A stretch of DNA of 17,621 nt from SVQP01 sp045652835. GTDB taxonomy: Bacteria; Bacillota; Clostridia; Oscillospirales; CAG-272. Every line of letters begins with the position of its first letter. The stretch's first letter is position 1. The stretch is taken from contig JAZOLE010000106.1 of NCBI GenBank assembly GCA_045652835.1, positions 1 through 17,621 of the forward strand. Reading direction: 5' to 3'. Positions 8,444 to 14,989 of the stretch are shown here, one piece after another. The translations under genes and the position numbers were made by a program. The notes under the pieces are model-generated. The model searched no databases, was not told the origin of the DNA, and worked only from the letters and a program-made list of their open reading frames with translations.

Positions 8444-8480
8444 CAGGCTCCCCCAATAAAACACGGAAAGGACGTTACTT

Positions 8481-11075
8481 ATGAAGATTCGCGCACTGTT
8501 ACTTTTGTGTGTTTGTCTGTTGCTGACGTTGACACTGTTCGCCTGCAACACACCCGATGATCAACCCGATAATCAACCCATTGATCAGTCTACCGACACA
8601 AGCAATGACTCCGAGGCAACGACCGAACAAGACACCCCTTCCGATCCCGATGCCATTGCAAACTACACCGTTTATGTTCCCGAAAACGCAACCGTTTGGG
8701 AGCGCAAGTGCGCAGAGAAGCTGATCGCCAAGATTGCCGATGCGACAGGCGTGACCCTGACGCTGGTACGAGACGAGGCTGCACGCACCGATTACGAGAT
8801 TCTGATCTGCGGCAAGCCTGCCGATGCAGGCTTTGATGCCGACAAGATCGGCTACAACGGCTACGCTGTCAAGCGCGAGGGCAACAAGCTGACCTTGGCA
8901 GCCGCTATTGAAAACGGCATGCTGGCAGCAGTTGACTACGTACTTTCCAACGCAATTGCAGACGGTAAGATTGCGCAGAGCTGCGACGTGCTGGTAGAGC
9001 AGAACGTCGAGCTGGTCAAGCCCGATCCGAACAAGCACATCAACGTTTCGATCGAAGCCGACACCGGCTACGACATTTATCAGCTGCCCTCAATCCTCAA
9101 CTCCGGCTACCGCTACGGCGCGTCCATCATTGTCAACGAGGACGGCACCATGGACGCTTGGTTTGCCATGACCGGCTGCGGTGCAGAGCAATGGGACTGG
9201 ATCTCCTATAAGCACTCCCCCGACGGCGGCAAGACATGGAGCGAGGAAAAATGCGTACTCCAGCCCACCCCCGACAGCTACGATCACTACTCCTGCTGTG
9301 ACCCCGGCGTCATTTACTTTAACGGCTACTACTACATCGGCTACACCTCCACGGTCAACGCCAACATGTGCGACAACTGCATTTTCGTAGCGCGTTCCGA
9401 GAACCCCGACGGTCCTTTTGAAAAATGGAACGGCAGCGGCTGGGGCGGCGACAAGCCGCAGCCCATCGTCTTCTTCTCCGAGCCTCAGAATCTGTGGGGC
9501 AATGGCGAGATCAGCTTTGTGGAGCTGAACGGCACGCTGTACATGTACTACACCCTTTCCGGTGCCAGCGGTCACTCCACGCAGGTGTCTGTTGCCAACG
9601 CGCTTGATGAAAACTGGCCCGCTACCATGGAGCACAAGGGCATTGCGGTCAACGGCGGCTCCAACGACTCGCTGGACGTCAAGTACGTTGAGGAATACGG
9701 CAAGTTCCTTGCCATCTCCACCGACGAGCGTCTGACCACCAACAGTTACCTTACCTTCTTTGAATCCAACGACGGCATTACCTTTGAACAGGTAGACATC
9801 GTCAAAAAGAACGTATATCACTTCTGCCACAACTCGGGCATGGCGGGCACCAAAAACGGCCACATCACCAAGGACATGCCCACCTTTGCAGCCTACGCCT
9901 ACGGTCCCGACTGGGGCGTTTGGAACACCCGTGTGCAGGATTTCACGCTCTCACTGACCGACAAGATCGATCTTAGCGAGCGCAACGAGAACAACATCAA
10001 GGCAACCACCGAGCGCGACCAGCGCGACCCCGACTCGCTTGAATTCGTTGCCATCTCGGCACGCTCCAATGATGTCATTCGCGTGTCCGAACGCGCAAAC
10101 ACGGTCAAGCTTGACCTGTATGCTTGCACCACGTTCCAGAATAACTGGGTCAATCTGCGCAAATATGCAGACGAAATCAAGCTGTACGACTACGATGAAA
10201 CCGTTGTCAAGGCAAGAGAAGGCTCTTTGACCATGGACGTGGTCGGCAAGGGCTCGACCGTGGTGACCGTGGAATTCCGCGGCATGATCACCTACGTTTG
10301 CATCAAGACCTATGACAGAAGCGGCTCTACCGGTGCTGTTGTAGACTTTGTTCCCTTTGTCACCGACACCTATACCATTGACCAGAAATCTCTGCTGACC
10401 TACAATCCTCAGATCAAGTCGATCATCAGCTACGATGACGGCAAGTGGATCGAGGGCTGGGGTGCAGCACACGGCATTACCTACGAGTATGACGAGTCCG
10501 CTCTCACGGTAAGCGCAGAGGGCACCGTGCTGCCTCGCAAAGCAGGCACGCACGAGATCACGGTCAAGTGCGGTTCGTTCTCCTACGTAGCAAAGGTCAC
10601 GGTCATCGCGCCCGACAAGATCTTTACCTACGATAATATTGACTTTACCGATGCGCAAGCCGCCAAGGTGATGGGTAACACCTCGGGCGCTTCCTGCAAG
10701 CTGACAGCAGACGGTTTGCTCTGCACCGCCACCACGGGCAAAGACCCGCTCATCTACCTCAACTACATTGCAGGCGGCATTGACACCTCCAAGTACAAGT
10801 CAATCACGCTGACCTACAAGTTAGATCCCGGTGTCAGCCAGACCCGCGGTCAGATGTTCTTTATGACCGATGCAAATCCCGAGCCTGCCGAGGCTGCTTC
10901 GCAGAAGTACGTTATGAAGGCAGACGGACAATGGAACACCGTTACCATTGATCTTGCAGGCAAGGCATATTGGAGCGGCATGCTCAATCAGATCCGCTTC
11001 GACTTCTTTGACGGCTCTCAGGCAGGCGAATCGATCCTGATTCAGTCTATCGTACTCAATCCCGTTGAGGAATAA
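8481..11075 (+). CDS. Large multidomain surface lipoprotein with glycoside-hydrolase-like propeller region
   Basis: The 864-residue product has a lipoprotein signal (LTLFAC, Cys22) and a D/Q/T/S-rich linker to about residue 60. Residues about 60-185 form an alpha/beta domain resembling the non-catalytic N-terminal domain of GH20/GH67 enzymes (YTVYVPENATVWERKCAEKL). Residues about 190-510 have beta-propeller features: an Asp-box SPDGGKTW (246-253), DPGVIYFNGYYYIGYTST from Asp274, and WGNGEISFVELNGTLYMYYT. Two Ig-like beta domains follow (about 520-620 and 620-715), then a carbohydrate-binding-module-like sandwich (about 720-864). The likely role is binding or cleavage of an external glycan, with fold assignment by pattern only (GH43-, GH117- or sialidase-like). 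AAAGGA at 8467-8472 precedes the ATG. The 37-base gap after the foldase gene has no terminator, so the two may be co-transcribed. Confidence 0.7.
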   Translation: MKIRALLLLCVCLLLTLTLFACNTPDDQPDNQPIDQSTDTSNDSEATTEQDTPSDPDAIANYTVYVPENATVWERKCAEKLIAKIADATGVTLTLVRDEAARTDYEILICGKPADAGFDADKIGYNGYAVKREGNKLTLAAAIENGMLAAVDYVLSNAIADGKIAQSCDVLVEQNVELVKPDPNKHINVSIEADTGYDIYQLPSILNSGYRYGASIIVNEDGTMDAWFAMTGCGAEQWDWISYKHSPDGGKTWSEEKCVLQPTPDSYDHYSCCDPGVIYFNGYYYIGYTSTVNANMCDNCIFVARSENPDGPFEKWNGSGWGGDKPQPIVFFSEPQNLWGNGEISFVELNGTLYMYYTLSGASGHSTQVSVANALDENWPATMEHKGIAVNGGSNDSLDVKYVEEYGKFLAISTDERLTTNSYLTFFESNDGITFEQVDIVKKNVYHFCHNSGMAGTKNGHITKDMPTFAAYAYGPDWGVWNTRVQDFTLSLTDKIDLSERNENNIKATTERDQRDPDSLEFVAISARSNDVIRVSERANTVKLDLYACTTFQNNWVNLRKYADEIKLYDYDETVVKAREGSLTMDVVGKGSTVVTVEFRGMITYVCIKTYDRSGSTGAVVDFVPFVTDTYTIDQKSLLTYNPQIKSIISYDDGKWIEGWGAAHGITYEYDESALTVSAEGTVLPRKAGTHEITVKCGSFSYVAKVTVIAPDKIFTYDNIDFTDAQAAKVMGNTSGASCKLTADGLLCTATTGKDPLIYLNYIAGGIDTSKYKSITLTYKLDPGVSQTRGQMFFMTDANPEPAEAASQKYVMKADGQWNTVTIDLAGKAYWSGMLNQIRFDFFDGSQAGESILIQSIVLNPVEE

Positions 11076-11079
11076 AAAA

Positions 11080-11112
11080 ACAGGAGTCACCTTGCGGTGA
11101 CTCCTGTTTTTT
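11080..11112 (+). terminator. Intrinsic terminator after the surface lipoprotein gene
   Basis: The stem CAGGAGTCACC (11081-11091), loop TTGC and GGTGACTCCTG (11096-11106) is perfect over 11 base pairs. It is followed by six T residues (11107-11112) and preceded by a run of A. It begins about five bases after the stop codon. Confidence 0.93.
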
Positions 11113-11189
11113 CATCCGCCGCAGGCGGATTTCATCGCGCAGCGATTTCATCCTCGCAAGAGGATTTCATCCGCCTGCGGCGGATTTCA
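11111..11189. repeat. Tandem array of four small hairpins separated by TTC
   Basis: Directly after the terminator come four palindromic units, each beginning AT and ending AT, separated by TTC: 11114-11130 (ATCCGCC-GCA-GGCGGAT), 11134-11146 (ATCGC-GCA-GCGAT), 11150-11165 (ATCCTC-GCAA-GAGGAT) and 11169-11185 (ATCCGCC-TGC-GGCGGAT). The stems differ in sequence and length while each pairs perfectly. The spacer TTC is invariant, also before the first and after the last unit. No coding potential is seen. The function is unknown. Confidence 0.88.
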
Positions 11190-11194
11190 TTGTC

Positions 11195-11313
11195 CGTTGG
11201 GATATTATGTGAGAAAATCCTCTCCGTTCTTTTGGGGTTCTTACCGTAGGGGCGATCAGTGATCGCCCGCATATCGTTGGGATATTATGTGAGAAAATTC
11301 TTTCCGTTCTTTT
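11195..11313. repeat. 39-bp direct repeat bracketing a short TAGGGG...CCCGC hairpin
   Basis: 11195-11233 and 11275-11313 agree at all but two of 39 positions (CGTTGGGATATTATGTGAGA...). Both are the leading part of the multi-hairpin repeat. Between them, 11246-11270 holds GGGCGATC, loop AGT, GATCGCCC with TAG/GC flanks. This is the same design as each arm of the 105-bp element at 3189-3293 but with a different, still perfectly paired, stem. The first repeat unit is truncated and the second continues into a full copy. Confidence 0.8.
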
Positions 11314-11435
11314 TGAGCAAGGTGCTGCAAAAAGAACCAAAAACAGCGTAGAAAGGTTTCGCCTCTGCGGAGGCGACCAAGGGCGCTGCCCTTGGAGCCC
11401 GCGAGCTTTTGAAAAAGCTCGATCAAAACTTTTCA
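11275..11435 (+). repeat. Multi-hairpin dispersed repeat, copy C
   Basis: This copy has the leading ATTATGTGAGAAAA block (shared with copy A), the GTTCTTTTT.../AAAAAGAAC hairpin, CGCCTC-TGCG-GAGGCG, a CCAAGGGC.../GCCCTTGG stem, and the GAGCTTTT...AAAGCTC stem ending in AAAACTTTTCA. It is nearly identical to copy B over 11300-11435. It lies between two convergent transcription units and ends about 25 bases before a bidirectional terminator. Confidence 0.85.
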
Positions 11436-11456
11436 AGAGAGGTTGTCCGTATGGTG

Positions 11457-11487
11457 AAAAAGAGGTCGCTTTCGCGACCTCTTTTTT
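11457..11487. terminator. Bidirectional intrinsic terminator
   Basis: AGAGGTCGC (11461-11469), loop TTTC and GCGACCTCT (11474-11482) form a perfect 9-bp stem with four A before and five T after. On the minus strand it lies just downstream of the sugar isomerase gene. On the plus strand it could also stop any read-through from the left. Confidence 0.9.
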
Positions 11488-11493
11488 ATGAAA

Positions 11494-12225
11494 TCAGTCC
11501 TCCGCGTCACACTGGCGCAGGAACTTGATGCATCTGCCTACCTCTTCGATACCCGTGGGGGTCAGCGTTTCGCTCTCAACAACCATCGGGATGCCCATCT
11601 CGATTGCTCTTGCGCGAACTGCCTTGACGGGAGCGTCACCCTCGCCCAAAGCCTTGCCCTGTCCGCCCATGTGACCGTCCTTTAAGTGAATCACGCGCAG
11701 ACGGTCTGCAAGTCTGTTCATGACCTGGATAGGATCAAGACCTGCGTTGAACGCCCAGTAGGTATCGATCTCAAAGAACACGTTGCATCTCTTTTCCAGC
11801 TCGGAGTGAATGGTGGAGCCCCAAGGCATGACCACAAACTCGTGAGAGTGGTTATGATAGCCTACCTCAATGCCTGCCTCTGCCATCTTCGGGATCGCAG
11901 CATTCACAATAGCAGCAAAGCGGTCGATCTTCTCAAGCGTGCTCAGATCCTCGCCCGGAATGATAAAACGCTTGTTGCCAATGGTCTTGTGGTACGCAAT
12001 GGTCGCGTCAATGTTCTCGGGCAGCAGCTCTGCCGTACCCGAATGCGTGCCCGAGCAGGTCAGACCGTACTTTTCCTGCCATGCGGCAACCTGCTCTGCG
12101 CTGTTACCGAAAAAGCCTGCGTACTCTACTGAAGAGTAGCCCAGCTCGGCAACTGCCTTGAGTGCGCCTTCCAGATCATTGCCCGTCATATCGCGCACGC
12201 TGAATAATTGCAAACCGTATTCCAT
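11494..12225 (-). CDS. Sugar phosphate isomerase/epimerase family protein (xylose-isomerase-like TIM barrel)
   Basis: The 243-residue protein begins MEYGLQLFSVRDM and has features of the AP-endonuclease-2/xylose isomerase-like TIM-barrel family: GYSSVEYAGFFG after the first helix, GYHNHSHEF, FFEIDTYWAFNAG, RVIHLKDGH and a late VVESE. The His, Glu and Asp residues in these motifs are likely metal ligands. Members act on free or phosphorylated sugars, inositols or hydroxypyruvate; the substrate cannot be read from sequence. AAGGAG at 12233-12238 gives a strong ribosome binding site for the ATG at 12225. The gene lies 28 bases after the PHP gene on the same strand, so the two are probably an operon. 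A TATAAT at 12246-12251 has only a poor -35 partner. A terminator follows. Confidence 0.85.
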   Translation of the reverse strand: MEYGLQLFSVRDMTGNDLEGALKAVAELGYSSVEYAGFFGNSAEQVAAWQEKYGLTCSGTHSGTAELLPENIDATIAYHKTIGNKRFIIPGEDLSTLEKIDRFAAIVNAAIPKMAEAGIEVGYHNHSHEFVVMPWGSTIHSELEKRCNVFFEIDTYWAFNAGLDPIQVMNRLADRLRVIHLKDGHMGGQGKALGEGDAPVKAVRARAIEMGIPMVVESETLTPTGIEEVGRCIKFLRQCDAED

Positions 12226-12253
12226 GTTACTTCTCCTTTATGTATATTATAAT

Positions 12254-13018
12254 TTATGCCAAATCCTCAAAAGGCATTTTGATTCCAAGTTCTTCAATCT
12301 TGCGGCAGTAGTCCTTGACTCGCTCGGGCAAATAGTCGCAAACGCGATGCCCGTCAAAGCCCACGCTGACCTCAACACCCGCGCGGCGCACAATGTCCTG
12401 CTGCTCGGGGGAGTCAAAGAAGTTCAGCATATACTGATGCTGTCTGAAATGGTGCGTCGGGTCATAGCTGACGTTCATTTCCCAGAAAATGCCGCGCTCC
12501 GCCATCTTCTTAAAGAAATCGTAAGGCTCCATGCCAATCTTTTTAGCAAACGCAAACAGGTCGGTATGCGCCACGCCTGCCTTACAGCCAAGGCACTCGG
12601 CATAGCCAAACAAGTCGCCCTTTGCCACCGATTGCTCCATGGCGTCGATGTTCTCGATCAGGCAGTAATCAAAATACGAAATGTCATCCGCGTCCACAAG
12701 GTTATGTCTGGGCAGATTCACCGTGCACACCTCAATGCCGCGCAGCACCGTGATCTGATCCTTATACTTCTCGCGCAGCAGATTGATGTGGTCATAATAA
12801 CGCTTCAAGCAGCGGTAGTGGTCTGTTCCAAGCTCGGGATTCTTATAAAAGAACACGTCAAGTCGCTGATTACAAACGCCGTGATTATGGTCGGTAATAC
12901 CGATCAGCTTTAGTCCACCTGCAATGGCAGCCTCGACCACCGCCTCGGGTTGATCCGCGCCGCAAAAGGAATAATAGGTATGCGAATGAAGATCCTGTAG
13001 CATATGCTTACCCCCCAT
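12254..13018 (-). CDS. PHP-domain metal-dependent phosphoesterase
   Basis: The 254-residue protein carries the four PHP metal-binding motifs: DLHSHT (His11, His13), ITDHNHG (Asp43, His44), LRGIEV, and later GVAHTD plus VGFDGHR. The PHP fold binds two or three metals and hydrolyses phosphoesters; the closest well-known relatives are HisK/HisJ-type histidinol phosphatases and related enzymes. No histidine operon is nearby, so another phosphorylated substrate, perhaps a sugar made or used by the neighbouring isomerase, is possible (inference). The start at 13018 has GAGGAGG at 13028-13034. A second ATG at 13003, just before the first motif, is also possible: the apparent promoter (13035-13064) would start transcription near 13028, inside the first ribosome binding site. 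Confidence 0.87.
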   Translation of the reverse strand: MGGKHMLQDLHSHTYYSFCGADQPEAVVEAAIAGGLKLIGITDHNHGVCNQRLDVFFYKNPELGTDHYRCLKRYYDHINLLREKYKDQITVLRGIEVCTVNLPRHNLVDADDISYFDYCLIENIDAMEQSVAKGDLFGYAECLGCKAGVAHTDLFAFAKKIGMEPYDFFKKMAERGIFWEMNVSYDPTHHFRQHQYMLNFFDSPEQQDIVRRAGVEVSVGFDGHRVCDYLPERVKDYCRKIEELGIKMPFEDLA

Positions 13019-13034
13019 TTATCTCATCCTCCTC

Positions 13035-13064
13035 ATTATAACATACTTCCCCGCTCCGCGTCAA
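13035..13064 (-). promoter_or_regulatory. Sigma-A-type promoter for the PHP/isomerase pair
   Basis: Read on the minus strand, TTGACG (13059-13064) is followed after 18 bases by perfect TATAAT (13035-13040). The predicted start near 13028 falls in the GAGGAGG preceding the ATG at 13018, so either the leader is very short or the ATG at 13003 is used. Confidence 0.65.
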
Positions 13065-13128
13065 GGAAATTTGATTCGGCAATTTGCATAGAATGTATTG
13101 TATCAATTGACATATACCGGAGGTACTT

Positions 13129-13584
13129 ATGAGGCAAAACGAAAACCGCAAGGCGGATTATAACGCAACCGCATCCAATATACAGGCACGGCAATGGGCA
13201 AACGCCGCACGGCACAAATACCTCTCACGCGTGCTGCGCACGGCAGCGCCCCGTCCCTCTGCCGTGTTTGCGCATTTGGGCGAGCAGAATTTGGCGCATG
13301 CCGATCGCCTTGCCAAGCTTGTATGGGAGCGCGGCGGCGACCCGGGGCTGCAGGTACGCTTTACCACGCCAAGGGTGTATCTCGGTGACGATATCCATTC
13401 CCGTGCCCCCGTAGTGGTGCGACGCGCCATCAATCAAAGCGTCACCGAGCTTGGCGAGGTACTGCACATGTACAAGCGGCTGCAAAAGGACGAGGAATCG
13501 GACGACACCGCCGAACTGATCGCCCAGACCGAGCGGCAGATCACCGAGCTTTACGAGCTGTTTGAATTGTATCGGAATGCGTAA
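13129..13584 (+). CDS. Putative ferritin-like helical-bundle protein (bacterioferritin-resembling, function unknown)
   Basis: The 151-residue protein has no signal peptide or membrane segment. It appears to be mostly long helices: about residues 15-38, 43-65, 95-125 and 125-150. The stretch EQNLAHADRLAKLVWERGG followed by DPGLQ resembles the second helix and turn of bacterioferritins (E...HADRL...GG.P), and the later helices ELGEVLHMYKRL and QTERQITELYEL fit the other half of the bundle. Iron ligands expected in the first helix (Glu) and last helix (Glu-His) are replaced by Gln/Arg and Thr, so iron oxidation is doubtful. GGAGG at 13119-13123 supports the ATG at 13129. It is divergent from the PHP gene; TTGATT (13071-13076) with TGTATT (13094-13099) is a weak promoter candidate. 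Fold assignment is by pattern only. Confidence 0.55.
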   Translation: MRQNENRKADYNATASNIQARQWANAARHKYLSRVLRTAAPRPSAVFAHLGEQNLAHADRLAKLVWERGGDPGLQVRFTTPRVYLGDDIHSRAPVVVRRAINQSVTELGEVLHMYKRLQKDEESDDTAELIAQTERQITELYELFELYRNA

Positions 13585-13587
13585 TAC

Positions 13588-13606
13588 CCCCCCTCTCCGA
13601 GGGGGG
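13588..13606. repeat. GC-rich hairpin after the ferritin-like gene
   Basis: CCCCCCTC (13588-13595), loop TCC and GAGGGGGG (13599-13606) pair over eight bases starting four bases after the stop codon. There is no T tract, so factor-independent termination would be weak; it may instead be the edge of the following repeat region. Confidence 0.6.
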
Positions 13607-13635
13607 ATGGAATCGCGGAGCGAGCATCCCACTAT

Positions 13636-14015
13636 GTGTCATCCTGAGCGTAGCGCGTAGCGCGAAGTCGAACTTTTGCGGAATGTAGTATCCGTCGCGC
13701 AGCAGGATACGGAATAGAGCAAAAGCGCGCAGCGGGATCTCCGGTGGGTCTACTCAACGTCTGCTTAGCCATGGTTACATTTTTTCGTATCCCATACCGC
13801 TTGCTTTCAAATGCTACTTGAAGCAGGCAGCATGTCAGAAATCGTTCGGAGATCCCTTCCTCGGTCGTGCGCAAACGCACTTCCTCGTCGGTTTTGGATC
13901 GGCTCGCGACAAAATGTCGCTCCCTCACCAAAACTTCGACTACGCAAAAAACAATCGAGATTCTTCGCTGTGCTCGAGAATGACAGATTGTTTTTTGCTC
14001 CGCTCAGGATGACAC
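13636..14015. repeat. 380-bp element with 15-bp perfect inverted ends
   Basis: GTGTCATCCTGAGCG (13636-13650) recurs as its exact reverse complement at 14001-14015. Inside are further hairpins, notably GCAAAAAACAATC (13944-13956) with GATTGTTTTTTGC (13986-13998) and a GCGACA/TGTCGC stem near 13905-13922. No credible gene lies inside; reading frames that cross it have no recognisable protein features. The TCATCCTGAGCG...GAAGTCGAA type of sequence resembles a repeat I recall as common in Firmicutes genomes (from memory). No target-site duplication is obvious at the ends. Confidence 0.75.
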
Positions 14016-14080
14016 TCGGGGTGACGCGGCTGCGGGAGCAACCCCCCGCCCTACGGGTGGGGCGGTGCAATTTCCAATAC

Positions 14081-14104
14081 AAAAATGGGCTTGCGCCCCT
14101 TTTT
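14081..14104 (-). terminator. Probable terminator of the sigma/anti-sigma operon
   Basis: On the minus strand GGGGC, loop GCAA and GCCC form a short stem extended by A/T pairs across one mismatch, followed by a T run. It lies seven bases past the stop codon of the LRR membrane protein. Just beyond, about 14041-14065, is a GC-rich hairpin (CCGCCC...GGGGCGG) of unknown role. Confidence 0.65.
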
Positions 14105-14110
14105 GTTCAA

Positions 14111-14989
14111 TTATTCCCCGACGGCAATATCACCGTCGGTGCAATGCACGACCTTGATGGCAGAGCCTATATACCACGGAATATCCGGTTCTTCGTCTTT
14201 CTCAAGGGCATTCCACTCATCCATCGTGCCCATATACGTGATCTCGGTCAGGGATGTGCAACCGCTAAACACCGCATAGGAAAGTTCTTTCAAGCTATTT
14301 GGCAAAACCACCTCTGTCAAGGCGGGACAATTTGCAAAGGCAGCGGGGCCGATGCTCTCCACGCCATACTCCATTTTCACCTTTTCCAAATCCCTGCACT
14401 CTATAAAAGCACACTCGTCGATCATTTTGATTGATCCCGGAATTTCGGCGACCGCCAGTTCAAATGCATAAGCAAAGCCTCGCGACTCAATACAGTTCAC
14501 AGGTAGACCGTCGATCTCCTTTGGGATTCCCAATCGATATGCATTTCCCTCCAATCTTTGCAAATCCCCGGCAATGCTCCACGAATCATTGCTCGGGTGC
14601 ACAAACATAGGATACACCGGCAGCTCCGAAAAACGGAGATCCAGATCGGGATACAATGCCCGTCGCAACGCCACGAATACCGCGTGCAGCTTGGCTTTTC
14701 CGCTCTCGCCCAGCAACTCTGTAAACGTATTCTCATCCTGCGTCAGCATGATATCCATCATATGCAGCACCGTGCCGTCGTAGTGCTCGTAATTCTCCTC
14801 TACGTAAACCTCGGTTCTGTGCCCGATAACGGCGGTGGGCAACAGCAACGCGATCAGCAGCAAGGCGGCTGCCACGGGTATCCACACGCGCCAAGGTCTT
14901 GCGCGCACACCGCGTGAGGGGTTATTCACGCGCTCAAGCAGGTCAAAGTCGATCCCGCTCATCCAATACAAAAGCTTCATATCCGTCAT
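14111..14989 (-). CDS. Probable anti-sigma factor: membrane protein with extracytoplasmic BspA-type leucine-rich repeats
   Basis: The 292-residue protein has a cytoplasmic head (MTDMKLLYWMSGIDFDLLERV), a basic stretch, one membrane segment at about residues 36-56, and an outside domain. The head and membrane layout resembles proteins encoded after ECF sigma factors in many Clostridia, which are thought to bind the sigma factor. Residues about 150-260 contain three LRR_5-type units (IESRGFAYAFELAVAEIPGS, IDECAFIECRDLEKVKM, IGPAAFANCPALTEVVLPNS), followed by SYAVFSGCTSLTEITY. The ATG at 14989 overlaps the sigma gene stop by four bases (ATGA), so the two are translationally coupled. Membership of the sigma operon and topology are well supported; sigma binding is inference. 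Confidence 0.75.
   Translation of the reverse strand: MTDMKLLYWMSGIDFDLLERVNNPSRGVRARPWRVWIPVAAALLLIALLLPTAVIGHRTEVYVEENYEHYDGTVLHMMDIMLTQDENTFTELLGESGKAKLHAVFVALRRALYPDLDLRFSELPVYPMFVHPSNDSWSIAGDLQRLEGNAYRLGIPKEIDGLPVNCIESRGFAYAFELAVAEIPGSIKMIDECAFIECRDLEKVKMEYGVESIGPAAFANCPALTEVVLPNSLKELSYAVFSGCTSLTEITYMGTMDEWNALEKDEEPDIPWYIGSAIKVVHCTDGDIAVGE

Noticed and set aside
11111..11313. Possible CRISPR array
   Set aside because: The units are short self-pairing palindromes with 3-base spacers, not 23-40-base repeats with unique spacers, and no cas gene is present.
13811..14434. 207-codon plus-strand frame from the 380-bp element into the LRR membrane gene
   Set aside because: It spans repeat DNA and then the antisense of a supported gene; there is no ribosome binding site or family resemblance.
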